The translations under genes and the position numbers were made by a program. From positions 62,001 to 126,000 of the forward strand of contig NZ_JAAVUY010000005.1 in the NCBI RefSeq assembly GCF_018449695.1: 64,000 nucleotides of DNA, given 5' to 3'. Under the pieces are notes generated by a model. That model had not been told where the DNA came from. It worked only from the letters and a program-made list of their open reading frames with translations, and did not search any database. Positions 14,676 through 23,692 of the stretch are shown piece after piece; the stretch's first letter is position 1; each line of letters opens with the position of its first letter. Source of the stretch: Bradyrhizobium sp. dw_411. Its GTDB lineage: Bacteria; Pseudomonadota; Alphaproteobacteria; Rhizobiales; Xanthobacteraceae.

Positions 14676-15041
14676 TCATTTGCGCTGCGCCGTGTCATAG
14701 AAAAATGTCTCGGTGGCAATCTTCTCACCTCGCCAGGTTTGCCAGGCGACCTCTTCCTGCTGCAATTTTCTGCCATCCTTGAAAACGAAGGAGAAGCGCC
14801 AGCGGATGGCGACCTGATCACCCGCAACTGTCGGACCACCAAGCAACTCGGTGACAACGGACTCGCTGCGTTCCAACATCGCAGCCTCCTGCTTCATCAG
14901 CGCTTCCCGGCCGCCCTCGCGACGCGGAGCCTGGTTTTCCTGCATCCACGCGTCCTCGTGATACCAGTCGCGGATCGCGCCGACATGATCGCCCGAAATC
15001 ACCTGGGCAACGAAAGCTTCGAGGGTGGTTTTGGTGGGCAT
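14676..15041 (-). CDS. SnoaL-like / NTF2 fold protein
   Basis: This 121-residue NTF2-like protein begins MPTKTTLEAFVAQVISGDHV and contains YHEDAWMQENQAPRREGREA-like features (HEDAxMxEN with a GREAL helix) typical of SnoaL-like polyketide cyclase relatives and ketosteroid-isomerase-fold proteins. Strands at the end (VAIRWRFSFVFKDGRKLQQE, EKIATETFFYD) complete the cone. The ATG at 15041 is chosen because the fold begins there; the frame stays open 27 codons further into a repeat. It is convergent with the LysR gene at 13724 and is flanked upstream by a double repeat. Confidence 0.78.
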   Translation of the reverse strand: MPTKTTLEAFVAQVISGDHVGAIRDWYHEDAWMQENQAPRREGGREALMKQEAAMLERSESVVTELLGGPTVAGDQVAIRWRFSFVFKDGRKLQQEEVAWQTWRGEKIATETFFYDTAQRK

Positions 15042-15079
15042 GATCGGGTGCTCCAACTCGGGATGCCGGTTTTCAGGCT

Positions 15080-15252
15080 TACGGCGGGTTAACGCAAGCC
15101 TGCAAAGGGATGCGGGGATCATGCCTTCGGTTGATCGACCCTGCGAACCAAGCGTGTAATCCGTAGGGCGGGTTAGCGAAAGCGTAACCCGCCATCACGG
15201 CGCGGCTTGATGAGAAGATATGGTGGATTACGCCTTCGGCTAATCCATCCGG
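15080..15252. repeat. Two adjacent copies of the dispersed 'gcgggttagcg / taatccacc' repeats
   Basis: The first part (about 15080-15150) contains ACGGCGGGTTAACGCAAGCC and GATCGACCCTGCGAA; the second (about 15157-15252) contains GTAGGGCGGGTTAGCGAAAG, GTAACCCGCCATCACGGCGC and GGTGGATTACGCCTTCGGC followed by TAATCCATCC. Both belong to the families seen at 2125, 10705 and 17909. They fill the gap between a SnoaL-like gene and a LysR gene. Confidence 0.75.
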
Positions 15253-15266
15253 CGACCTGTCGGGCG

Positions 15267-16163
15267 TCAGTCGCCCGATATGGACAGCCCCGCGAGAAGC
15301 GGAGCGTACGCGGCGAGCCTGCGGGATACGAACTCCGTGAAGAGCCGCACGCGCTTCGTCTTGCGTGTCTCCCCCTGTGTGAGAAGCCAAAGCGTTCCGT
15401 ACATGTGCAGGTCGGTGCCCGGCACCCTCACCAGCAGGGGGTCGGCATCGCCAACGAAACACGGCAGTGTCGTCATCCCGATCCCTTGCCTTACTGCAAC
15501 GATCTGCGCCTCGGCGTCCGTGGTCCTGAATGGAACCCCCGTGGTGCGAACCTCACCCTCGCTGGCCCAATCCGGAATTCCATGAATGCTTATGACGATC
15601 CACCGGATGGGATCAGGCACACCGGCTCTCCACGCGGCTAGTCGATCGCGGGACATGTAGACGCCGCCGAACAGCTCCGGTCCCTTCAGGCCGTGAAGAT
15701 TGAGCGGCAGAGTTTTGCGGTCGTAAACGACTCGGATCGCGACATCGGCCTCTCGGTTGGTCAGATTTGCCAGCTCGCCGAACGACAAGACTTCCATCTC
15801 GATGTCCGGATGCAGACGCGCGAAATCGGCGAAGTCCGGCATGAGCAGGTGGGTTGCGAGGGGCGGTGCCAACGTCACCCGCAGAAGCCCGCGCACGCCC
15901 TGGTCGCGCCCGAATACGCGCGTCTCCAGCAGGTGCGACGACGTTTTCATCTGCTCCGCAAACCCGAGGATCTCCTCGCCCGCAGCGGTCAGGCGGTAGC
16001 CCGAAGGCAGCTTCTCGAACGTGCGCACCCCGAGGCGATCCTCGAGCTGGGCGATGCGTCGTAGCACCGTCGAGTGGTTCACCCCGAGGTGCTCGGCGGC
16101 AGCACGCACCGAGCCCCCGCGCGCGACGGCAAGAAAATAGCGAACGTCATCCCAGTCGATCAT
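15267..16163 (-). CDS. LysR family transcriptional regulator
   Basis: The 298-residue regulator starts MIDWDDVRYFLAVARGGSVR and has the LysR helix-turn-helix (HLGVNHSTVLRRIAQLEDRL, then LGVRTFEKLPSGYRLTAAGE) in residues 1-65, followed by an effector domain with DIEMEVLSFGELANLTNREA. An ATG five codons upstream is possible. It is divergent from an SDR and an F420-reductase-like gene (16439-17827) over a 275-base gap, so it probably controls them. Confidence 0.9.
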   Translation of the reverse strand: MIDWDDVRYFLAVARGGSVRAAAEHLGVNHSTVLRRIAQLEDRLGVRTFEKLPSGYRLTAAGEEILGFAEQMKTSSHLLETRVFGRDQGVRGLLRVTLAPPLATHLLMPDFADFARLHPDIEMEVLSFGELANLTNREADVAIRVVYDRKTLPLNLHGLKGPELFGGVYMSRDRLAAWRAGVPDPIRWIVISIHGIPDWASEGEVRTTGVPFRTTDAEAQIVAVRQGIGMTTLPCFVGDADPLLVRVPGTDLHMYGTLWLLTQGETRKTKRVRLFTEFVSRRLAAYAPLLAGLSISGD

Positions 16164-16438
16164 GGTGCAATCCGGCACCGCTCCGGTGCGCCTTCCAAAC
16201 CCCTATCTAGCACATCGAACGGCAATAAAGGCTGAGATCATAGCCCATGCCGCCCAGCGCGGCCCGATTTCAAACGGCGAACCCCGATGGTAACGGCCGA
16301 CATCAATGGTCCAGCCGGATGGATTTCGCACCACCGCTGTGCACGCTTTCGCACTCAACGCCTGACGCCGCGCCCCTATTTCAGGGTCTCGGGGCCCTTC
16401 CCCGGACGACCAAAGGCAACGCTTGGAAGGAGAATGTC

Positions 16439-17173
16439 ATGGGAAAACTAGACGGTAAGATTGCAGTCATCACGGGCGGATCGAGCGGCATGGCGCTGGC
16501 GAGCGCCAGGCGGTTCGTTGAAGAAGGCGCCTATGTCTTCATCACGGGCCGCAGGCAGGAGGTACTCGACGAGGCCGTCAAGCTGATTGGCCGGAACGTG
16601 ACCGGCGTGCGCGGCGACGCGGCCAATCTCGGCGACCTCGACCGTCTGTTCGACACGGTCAAGCGGGAAAAGGGCAGGATCGACATCCTGTACGCGAGCG
16701 CTGGTACTGGTGAAGCCGTCCCACTGGGCGAGATTACCGAGCAGCATTTCGACGCGACGTTCGGCCTGAACACGCGAGGTACGCTGTTCACCGTGCAAAA
16801 GGCGCTGCCGCTGTTCAACGATGGCGGATCGATCTTCATGACCGGCTCCGTTGCTTCGCTGAAGGGTTTTCCCGGTTACAGCGTGTATGCGGCGAGCAAG
16901 GCGGCGCTGCACGCATTCGCACGCGGGTGGCTCAACGAGCTGAAGGGCCGGAATATTCGGGTGAACGTGCTGCACCCGGGGCCGATCGCCACACCAATGC
17001 AGGACCAGGTTCTCACCCCTGAGGCAAAGCAGATGTTCGAGTCCCTGATCCCGCGGGGCACGATGGGGCGTCCCGAGGAAATTGCGGCGGTCGCGCTGTT
17101 TCTCGCTTCAGACGATTCGAGCTTCGTGAATGGGCTGGAGTTGTCCGTCGACGGCGGTTTCTCGGCCATCTGA
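16439..17173 (+). CDS. SDR family oxidoreductase
   Basis: A 244-residue classical SDR: TGGSSGMALA as nucleotide motif (the usual third Gly is Met-Ala-like), DAANLGDLDR, YASAGTGE, catalytic Ser in MTGSVAS and YAASKAA (Tyr-x-x-x-Lys) near residue 150, ending GLELSVDGGFSAI. The start at 16439 is set by AAGGAG eight bases upstream and by homology; an open frame to 16247 is not needed. The gene is followed 51 bases later by the F420-reductase-like gene on the same strand, with which it likely forms an operon under the divergent LysR regulator. Confidence 0.9.
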   Translation: MGKLDGKIAVITGGSSGMALASARRFVEEGAYVFITGRRQEVLDEAVKLIGRNVTGVRGDAANLGDLDRLFDTVKREKGRIDILYASAGTGEAVPLGEITEQHFDATFGLNTRGTLFTVQKALPLFNDGGSIFMTGSVASLKGFPGYSVYAASKAALHAFARGWLNELKGRNIRVNVLHPGPIATPMQDQVLTPEAKQMFESLIPRGTMGRPEEIAAVALFLASDDSSFVNGLELSVDGGFSAI

Positions 17174-17224
17174 AATCGCGCCGTTGAAGGCCGGGGAATC
17201 AATATCAACACGGATTGGAGAAAT

Positions 17225-17827
17225 ATGATGAGCTACGCGATTGTAGGATTCGGTAAGATAGGCCAGGCCCTCGCCCACGCCTTCGCCCGTAAAAACATCG
17301 ACGTGACCGTCGCGAGCCGCCGGCCGCCTGAGGCGTTGACGCCACAGGCTCGAGCGATTGGACCCACGGTCGTCGCCAAGTCGCTGCGGGATGCACTCGA
17401 GGCCGACACAATCATCTTGGCGGTCCCATTCGCTGAACATCGCGAAATTGCGAAGGCCCTGCCAAACTGGAGAGGCAAGATAATCATCGACGCGATGAAC
17501 GCGTTAGTCCCCGCTGGGGAGCTGGACGGTCTGCCGTCCTCCGCCTTTGTCGCCAAGGCATTCACCGGCGCCAAGCTCGTGAAAGCGTTCAATCATCTGG
17601 TTGCGGCCAAGCTGGCTGCCGATCCGATCGTCGAAGGCGGGCACCGCGTCGTCTTTCTGTCGAGTGACGAGGAGGACGCGACCGCTGCCGTGGCGGCCTT
17701 GGCCAAACAACTCGGGTTTGCACCCGTCAAGCTGGGAAAGCTCAACGAGGGTGGCGCGCTGGTACATGCACGCGACCGGGTCTGGGGCCCGCTTATCTTC
17801 CAGGATTTGTTCAAAAAGGAGCAGTAA
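17225..17827 (+). CDS. NADPH-dependent F420 reductase-like / NAD(P)-binding protein
   Basis: The 200-residue protein has a Rossmann N-terminus (YAIVGFGKIGQALAHAFARK, GxGxxG) followed by DTIILAVPF, KIIIDAMNAL and a conserved LVKAFNHL segment, matching the F420-NADP oxidoreductase-like domain family that is widespread in bacteria lacking F420. The reaction is probably NADP-dependent reduction of an unknown substrate. Two adjacent ATGs follow a TTGGAG ribosome binding site. It is the second gene of the 16439 operon. A repeat lies about 80 bases downstream of the stop. Confidence 0.82.
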   Translation: MMSYAIVGFGKIGQALAHAFARKNIDVTVASRRPPEALTPQARAIGPTVVAKSLRDALEADTIILAVPFAEHREIAKALPNWRGKIIIDAMNALVPAGELDGLPSSAFVAKAFTGAKLVKAFNHLVAAKLAADPIVEGGHRVVFLSSDEEDATAAVAALAKQLGFAPVKLGKLNEGGALVHARDRVWGPLIFQDLFKKEQ

Positions 17828-17834
17828 TCGATCT

Positions 17835-18044
17835 ATGACCGTGGATCGACGCCAGGAACTGGTCGCGCGCGCTAACTTCTTCGAGCAGCGCGCGACCGAA
17901 TATTTGAAACGCGTAACCCGCCATGAAAAATACGCCTCGAAGAAAGCATGTGGTGGATTACGCCTTCGGCACCTATCGACCTCAGTCGCGACTTTAGTTG
18001 AGCGGATTTCGCGTTCGGCTCCCAAGCCATCCCATCTTCAATAG
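17835..18044 (+). pseudogene. Possible gene fragment truncated by a repeat
   Basis: Eight bases after the previous stop an ATG opens a 69-codon frame. Its first 28 codons (TVDRRQELVARANFFEQRAT, then EYLKRVTR) read like an ordinary amphipathic helical protein, but from about 17909 the frame runs into a dispersed palindromic repeat and loses protein-like composition. This may be the stump of a third operon gene cut by repeat insertion. It could equally be a chance frame. Confidence 0.25.
17909..17982. repeat. Dispersed palindromic repeat copy
   Basis: It contains GCGTAACCCGCCATGAAAAA and GTGGATTACGCCTTCGGC, as in the copies at 10705-10820 and 15157-15252, but the right arm after CTTCGGC is replaced (ACCTATCGACC), so the copy is degenerate. 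Confidence 0.65.
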
Positions 18045-18263
18045 CTAGTACGACTTGATGAACCCAGAAACAATTGATCCTGAGCTTGTCGCTGCGGCAC
18101 ATCGTTCTTCAGCTTCAGCGCCATGATCTCGGACCATGTTGCTCATGGGATCGTCACCGAGCTCCGGGTGATCGAGACCAGCCGGACACCGGCCTTGCCC
18201 GGCACCCTCAACTCCCGCCGACCGCGCCTCCGCGATCTTCGGAAGTCCGCGCGGTCTGTCCTC

Positions 18264-20183
18264 TCAGAGTGGTATATTCGCGCGCGCGGTGGCGCTCCAG
18301 GTCTTGAAGTCGGCGCCAATGCCGCCATAGTCGCCGCCAACCGACAAGGTTCCGCCTTTTGCCACCGGTATCGAAACGCCGGCGGAGGCGCGCGCCGACC
18401 AACTATCGCCAAAGCCCGCGGCTGCCGAGCCGGCAATCGCGGCGCTGTTCGAGGTGAAATATCGCTCCTCATAGAGGCCGACATAGGGCACGACGACAAA
18501 GGACGATTGCACCAGCGGCGGCAGCAACACCCGACTACCAAGCGACACGCGGCCCGCGGAAAAATTGAAGGTACCATGCGCCGTGCCAAGTGAGTCGGTA
18601 TAGGATGATTGATGCTCGGTCAGCACGAAGACTGTCGCCGTCGGCTCCAGCACGAATTGCTGAATGCGGTAGCTGCCGGTCAGGCCGGTCGAGAACAGCC
18701 AGCGCGAGCCGGTGAAGCTACCCGACGCGGTACCGGCCGAGTCGTCGTAAGCCTCGCCGGTCCAACCGATCATCCCGGTCCAGCGCAATGCCGGGGTGAT
18801 CGCCCAGCCGGCATAAGTGCCGATCGTGCCACCATTGCCCCTGAGACGTCCCTGAAGCGCGGCGAAATCGTAATTGAAATTCTCATAGCCACCGAACGCG
18901 CCGACCACGACATCGGGCTTGATCTTGTAACCGATGCCCGCGGTGGCGTTGACCTGGGTGCCGTTCAACCCGCCGCCTGAGGATTGATTGAAGCCCGAGC
19001 CTGCGAGATCGCCCCACACACTCCACGGCCCCCACACATATTGCACCTTGCCCGGCGCTTTCGTCACCAGCACGCCATCGCCGATCTTGGCGAAAGCTTC
19101 ATTGGCGCGGCGCGCGGTCGCGGAGGGCGAATCTTCGGGGGCGTAGTTCGACCGGGAAGAGTTCGACGAACTCGATGATGACGAGGCAGGGGCTACGACC
19201 GCCAAACCGTACCCGGTACTGGATGATGGGACAAATGAATATCCCTTACTCACTGCTGCAGTGTACAAGCCCTTAAACAAATTTATGGCAGCTATCTTTT
19301 GAGCAGCCGATAAATTTGGATAACCCAATACGTCACCGTGGGGGGCCACTAGTCCATTTGCTGCTTGATAGTTCGCAAGATACGCGATGTTTGAAATTTC
19401 AGGTGGAATTGCCGCTCCGGCACCCCCTTGTGCAATCATTGTATAAATAAAGGTAGGAGTACTACCTGCACAATTAGCAACGCTACACTTAAAGGACGTC
19501 AAAAAGTTTGTAATCAGCGTGATGAAAGCGTCTTCACTCAGCGGTTGCGGGCCGGCTGGCGCACTCGAGAAAGTAATCGTGGTATTGTTATTGGTCGCCG
19601 TGGTGGTCGACGTCAGTTGCGTGTTGGTGGCATCGTCGACTGCGCTTTGGAGCGTCTGACCGGAAAAGGTCGCGACCACCGTGGACCCCTGCGTCTGCAC
19701 CGAGCTGAGATTTGAACTGCTGCTACCGCTGCTACTCCCGCCCACCGTTACTGTTGTTGTGCCGTTAGAAGTAAAGAAGTTCGCGTCACCACCGTATGCA
19801 GCGGTGATCGTATGGGACCCGACGGCAAGCGCCGAGGTTTGAAAGGTCACCACCGTTTGGAACGAATTTGACGTGGCGCCGAAGGTGGCGCTGCCCAACG
19901 CGCTACCATTATCCTTTATTGTGACGGTGCCAGTCGGTGATGTGAAGCCGATTGGGGAATCGCTGCAACTAACATTACTCGGGCTGCAGAGCACCGTGAT
20001 GGTGAACGTGATGGTATGTCCGGCGCTGCTGGAACTGGGAGCGCCCGTAATGGTCGTCGTGGTGGTGAGCGACGCTGCATTGGCCTTGCCCGCTACGCTA
20101 AATAACCCCGCCAACAGAATAACACACGCAACCACCCTCGAGGCGGCGCCCATGCGCGCCGCCCGCGAAATACTTCGCGACAT
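18264..20183 (-). CDS. Autotransporter-like outer-membrane protein with Ig-like domain
   Basis: The 639-residue protein has a signal peptide (to KANA, about residue 36), a bacterial Ig-like domain at about 37-150 (SPTGTVTIKDNGSALGSATF, AVGSHTITAAYGGDANF, TTTVTVGG), a Ser-rich linker, a helical segment at about 205-330 with a CSVANC cysteine pair, a second Ser tract, and a C-terminal beta-barrel from about 370 (WGPWSVWGDLAGSGFN, VVVGAFGGYENFNYDF, alternating strands to the end). It should anchor in the outer membrane and expose the N-terminal part. The last residues are IPL rather than the usual aromatic terminal residue. Base composition is clearly more AT-rich around 19210-19520 than in the flanks, suggesting a recombined passenger. 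It is a lone gene. Confidence 0.8.
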   Translation of the reverse strand: MSRSISRAARMGAASRVVACVILLAGLFSVAGKANAASLTTTTTITGAPSSSSAGHTITFTITVLCSPSNVSCSDSPIGFTSPTGTVTIKDNGSALGSATFGATSNSFQTVVTFQTSALAVGSHTITAAYGGDANFFTSNGTTTVTVGGSSSGSSSSNLSSVQTQGSTVVATFSGQTLQSAVDDATNTQLTSTTTATNNNTTITFSSAPAGPQPLSEDAFITLITNFLTSFKCSVANCAGSTPTFIYTMIAQGGAGAAIPPEISNIAYLANYQAANGLVAPHGDVLGYPNLSAAQKIAAINLFKGLYTAAVSKGYSFVPSSSTGYGLAVVAPASSSSSSSNSSRSNYAPEDSPSATARRANEAFAKIGDGVLVTKAPGKVQYVWGPWSVWGDLAGSGFNQSSGGGLNGTQVNATAGIGYKIKPDVVVGAFGGYENFNYDFAALQGRLRGNGGTIGTYAGWAITPALRWTGMIGWTGEAYDDSAGTASGSFTGSRWLFSTGLTGSYRIQQFVLEPTATVFVLTEHQSSYTDSLGTAHGTFNFSAGRVSLGSRVLLPPLVQSSFVVVPYVGLYEERYFTSNSAAIAGSAAAGFGDSWSARASAGVSIPVAKGGTLSVGGDYGGIGADFKTWSATARANIPL

Positions 20184-20580
20184 TTTGAACCCACCCCACG
20201 CAAACGCTCAACGCGCCGCTTCAGCCAACATCGTCGCTACCAAGGCACCAACGATTCCCGGCTCGGAGTATCCAACACGGGTTCCAGATGCGTCAAGAAA
20301 GAAACACAGCCTGATCAGCACTTGTCACCAACGTAAAATCGAAACCGAGACGAAGCCTGCATGCTTGCGAAGGCGCCGCATAACTTTTTCGAAGAAAGCT
20401 TATCCCGAGCCGACGCCGCCGATCAGCGCGACATCTCGTTGAGATGACAGTCGTCGAATCAGAGTCCGCACGATTTGGAAATCTGAAAATCGTCCGGTCG
20501 CGTCCAATGACGCGAGAGTTCCTCCGGGCACAACAAAGGAAAAAAGTCGCGGTGTGTGCCATGATCGCTCCGCGTGTCCC
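20184..20580. other. Gap between the autotransporter-like gene and guaA
   Basis: Short frames exist on both strands but none has a credible ribosome binding site or recognisable sequence. The region should hold the promoter of the autotransporter-like gene and the 3' end of the guaA transcript. Nothing else is seen. Confidence 0.5.
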
Positions 20581-22176
20581 CTACTCCCACTCAATCGTCC
20601 CCGGCGGCTTGCTCGTGATGTCATAGACCACGCGGTTGACGCCCTTGACTTCGTTGATGATGCGGGTCGCGGTTTCGCCCAAAAACTTCATCTCGAAGGA
20701 ATAGAAGTCGGCGGTCATGCCGTCGGTCGAGGTCACCGCGCGCAGGCCCACGACGTATTCATAGGTGCGGCCGTCGCCCATCACGCCGACGGTTTTGACG
20801 GGCAATAGAACCGCAAAGGCCTGCCAGATCTTGTCGTAGAGACCGGCCTTTCGAATTTGATCGATATAGACGGCGTCGGCGTTGCGCAGGATTTCGAGTT
20901 TTTCCGGCGTGATATCGCCGGGACAGCGGATCGCGAGGCCCGGGCCCGGGAACGGATGGCGGCCGACGAAAATATCCGGCAGGCCGAGTTCGCGGCCGAG
21001 CACGCGCACTTCATCCTTGAACAGTTCGCGCAGCGGCTCGACCAGCTTCATGTTCATGCGCGCGGGCAGCCCGCCGACATTATGGTGCGACTTGATCGTC
21101 ACCGAGGGGCCGCCGGTGAACGACACGCTCTCGATCACATCGGGATAAAGCGTGCCCTGCGCCAGAAACTCTGCGCCGCCGATTTTCTTTGCTTCGGCGT
21201 CGAACACATCGATGAACAGGCGGCCGATGGTCTTGCGCTTTTGTTCGGGATCGGTGACCCCGGCGAGTTCGCCGAGAAACTGTTTTGCAGCATCCACATG
21301 CACCAGCGGAATATTGTAATGGTTGCGGAACATATCGACGACGGTCTTGCCTTCGTCCTTGCGCAGCAGCCCGTGATCGACAAACACGCAGGTGAGCTGA
21401 TCGCCGATCGCTTCGTGGATCAATACCGCGGCGACCGCGGAATCGACGCCGCCTGAGAGCCCACAGATCACCCTGCCCTTGCCGACCTGGGCGCGGATTT
21501 TCTCGATCGCTTCCTCGCGAAACGCACGCATGGTCCAGTCGCCGGTGAGGCCCGCGACCTTGCGCACGAAATTGCGGATCAGCCTCGCGCCATCCGGCGT
21601 GTGCACCACTTCGGGGTGGAACATCAGGCCGTAATAGCCGCGCGTCTCGTCCTGGATGACGGCGAACGGCGCATTCGGCGAGGTGCCGGCGACGACAAAA
21701 CCCGGCGGCATCTTCGTGATGCGGTCGCCATGGCTCATCCAGACCGGATGCTTTTCGCCCATGCCCCAGGTAGAATCGAACAACCGGCTCTCGGCCTTGA
21801 CCTCGACGTCGGCGCGGCCGAATTCGCGATGGTGCCCGCCCTCGACATGGCCGCCGAGCTGGGCCGCCATGGTCATCTGGCCGTAGCAGATGCCGAGCAC
21901 CGGAACTCCTGAATCGAAGATCGCCTGCGGCGCGCGCGGCGAGCCTTCCTCGTGCACCGATTCCGGGCCGCCGGAGAGGATCACGGCTTTCGGTTTCATC
22001 TGCGCGAAGGCCGCTTCGGCTTTCTGGAACGGCACGATTTCGGAATAGACGCCCTCTTCGCGCACCCGGCGCGCGATCAGTTGCGTCACCTGACTGCCGA
22101 AATCGACAATCAGAATCTTGTCATGCGCCGAGGCCACTGATGGCGCCGACTCGCTGGCTGGCTGTGCTGCTGTCAT
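20581..22176 (-). CDS. guaA: GMP synthase (glutamine-hydrolysing)
   Basis: GuaA amidates XMP to GMP, the last step of guanine nucleotide synthesis in the cytosol. The 531-residue protein has the class I amidotransferase domain (residues about 20-210; SGGPES at 68, nucleophile Cys97 in GICYGQM, His187/Glu189 in FHPEV), the ATP-pyrophosphatase P-loop LSGGVDS (about 240-246), and the C-terminal dimerisation domain with [13 protein letters not shown] and the ending [10 protein letters not shown]. Length is normal for the family. A 17-residue Ala/Ser-rich lead precedes the domain. guaB, which makes its substrate, is 8.4 kb away on the same strand. Confidence 0.98.
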   Translation of the reverse strand: MTAAQPASESAPSVASAHDKILIVDFGSQVTQLIARRVREEGVYSEIVPFQKAEAAFAQMKPKAVILSGGPESVHEEGSPRAPQAIFDSGVPVLGICYGQMTMAAQLGGHVEGGHHREFGRADVEVKAESRLFDSTWGMGEKHPVWMSHGDRITKMPPGFVVAGTSPNAPFAVIQDETRGYYGLMFHPEVVHTPDGARLIRNFVRKVAGLTGDWTMRAFREEAIEKIRAQVGKGRVICGLSGGVDSAVAAVLIHEAIGDQLTCVFVDHGLLRKDEGKTVVDMFRNHYNIPLVHVDAAKQFLGELAGVTDPEQKRKTIGRLFIDVFDAEAKKIGGAEFLAQGTLYPDVIESVSFTGGPSVTIKSHHNVGGLPARMNMKLVEPLRELFKDEVRVLGRELGLPDIFVGRHPFPGPGLAIRCPGDITPEKLEILRNADAVYIDQIRKAGLYDKIWQAFAVLLPVKTVGVMGDGRTYEYVVGLRAVTSTDGMTADFYSFEMKFLGETATRIINEVKGVNRVVYDITSKPPGTIEWE

Positions 22177-22255
22177 GGGAAGGAATTACGCGACCGGGGG
22201 TGGGGTCGCAACCCCCGGAAAGGCCGATGAGACAGGCTTATTGGGGATATGCCTC

Positions 22256-22337
22256 CGTCATTCCGGGATGGTCCGAAGGACCAGACCCGGAATCTCGAGA
22301 TTCCGGGCTCGATGCTTCGCATCGCCCCGGAATGACG
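22256..22337. repeat. Dispersed palindromic repeat, 'cgtcattccggg' family
   Basis: It begins CGTCATTCCGGGATGGTCCG and ends CATCGCCCCGGAATGACG, forming an imperfect hairpin with the central GAATCTCGAGATTC palindrome. It sits between rsmB-like and guaA genes transcribed in the same direction. Confidence 0.75.
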
Positions 22338-22347
22338 TGGTTAGAGT

Positions 22348-23649
22348 TCAACCCGCCCGCTTCATCACCGACACGAAAAACCCGTCGGTTCCGGTCCGGC
22401 GCGGGGTCATCAGGAGGCCCTCCGGCGACTGGATTGTCGCATCCGCAAAGTCGTCGGCCTTGTCCCACAGCACGGACATGGTCTGCGACGGGGGGATGAC
22501 CGAAAAGTCGGGATAGCGGCCGACAAAGTTGCGGATCTGGTCGTTATTCTCCGGCGGCAATACTGAACAAGTAATGTAGGCGATCCGGCCGCCGGGTTTG
22601 ACCAGCGCCGCGGCGCGGTCCAGCACCGTGACCTGGTCCTTGAGCCGGACTTCGAGCGCGCCGGGGCGCATCCGCCATTTGGCGTCGGGATTGCGCCGCC
22701 AGGTGCCGGTCCCCGTGCAGGGCGCGTCGATCAGCACCAGATCGGCGGACGAATGAATATCGCTCAGCGTGTCATCGGGGCCCTTCGGGGTGCGCACGTC
22801 GCAATTATGCACGCCGGCGCGCGACAGCCGCTCGTAGATCGGCGCAAGCTGGCGCTTGTCGTGATCGGTCGCGATCAGCCGGCCCTTGCCCTGCATCATC
22901 GCCGCCAGCGCCAGCGTCTTGCCGCCGGCCCCGGCACAGAGATCGATAACCTGCTCGCCGGGTTTGGCGGCGGATAACAGCGCCGCCAGTTGCGAGCCTT
23001 CGTCCTGAACTTCAATAGCGCCCTTGATAAAGTCTTCCTCGGCATGGATGCCGGGGTTGCGGGCATCGGCGCCGAGATCGATGCGCAAGCCTATCGGCGA
23101 CCACGGCGTCAGCGTGGTGCCCAGATGCGCGGTCGATGCCGCGATCTTCTCGCGCTTGGCTTTCAGCGTATTGACGCGCAGGTCGAGCGGCGCCCGGCTT
23201 GCCATCGCGGTCGCCTCGGCGACCCGGTCCTCGCCGAACACCTGCGCCAGGGTCGCATCGAGCCATTCCGGGTAGTCACCGGCAACATGAGCGGGCGCCG
23301 CGTCGAGTGAACGCGAGGTGAGTGCCGAGCGCTCGCCGTCGCTGAGCGGCGCCGGCGCGAAACGGCTGCCGTCGCATAGCGCCGCGATCGCCTCAGTGTC
23401 GAGCCCGCGCTCAAGCTTCAGCATGCCCAGCATGCGCGCACGCGGCGTGTCCTCGTCCATGATCCAGGCGCTGGAGGCGCGCCGGCGCAGCACGTCCCAG
23501 ATCAGGCCTGAGATCGCGGCGCGGTCGCCCGAGCCGGCATAGCGATGCGCGGTGCCCCACTCCTTCAGCGCCTTGGCGGCCGGGACGCGTTGGGCGTCGA
23601 TGGTGTCGATCAGTTCGATGGCCGCCGAAAGGCGCGCTGCGGGAGTCAT
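22348..23649 (-). CDS. RsmB-like rRNA cytosine-C5 methyltransferase
   Basis: The 433-residue protein is an RsmB/NOL1/NOP2/Sun-type enzyme that methylates cytosine in rRNA using S-adenosylmethionine. An N-terminal helical region (about 1-140) precedes the Rossmann methyltransferase core: SAM motif DLCAGAGGKTLALAAMM near residue 240, DAPCTGTGTWRRNPD with one conserved Cys near 310, and TCSVLPPENNDQI with the catalytic Cys near 360. It lies upstream of guaA, an arrangement I recall from relatives. The exact target (C967 of 16S rRNA for E. coli RsmB) is inferred. Confidence 0.92.
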   Translation of the reverse strand: MTPAARLSAAIELIDTIDAQRVPAAKALKEWGTAHRYAGSGDRAAISGLIWDVLRRRASSAWIMDEDTPRARMLGMLKLERGLDTEAIAALCDGSRFAPAPLSDGERSALTSRSLDAAPAHVAGDYPEWLDATLAQVFGEDRVAEATAMASRAPLDLRVNTLKAKREKIAASTAHLGTTLTPWSPIGLRIDLGADARNPGIHAEEDFIKGAIEVQDEGSQLAALLSAAKPGEQVIDLCAGAGGKTLALAAMMQGKGRLIATDHDKRQLAPIYERLSRAGVHNCDVRTPKGPDDTLSDIHSSADLVLIDAPCTGTGTWRRNPDAKWRMRPGALEVRLKDQVTVLDRAAALVKPGGRIAYITCSVLPPENNDQIRNFVGRYPDFSVIPPSQTMSVLWDKADDFADATIQSPEGLLMTPRRTGTDGFFVSVMKRAG

Positions 23650-23692
23650 TTAGAGCTTTCAGTTCGAGAAGAGCGAGAAGCGATCCGAGCGT

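Larger units (their letters stand above)
17828..18263. other. Gene-poor gap holding a repeat
   Basis: Apart from the possible fragment at 17835 and the repeat at 17909-17982, the rest of this 436-base gap shows short frames without ribosome binding sites and no clear terminator. I see no further gene. Confidence 0.5.

Noticed and set aside
16247..16438. 64-residue N-terminal extension of the SDR
   Set aside because: No family similarity, and AAGGAG sits before the ATG at 16439.
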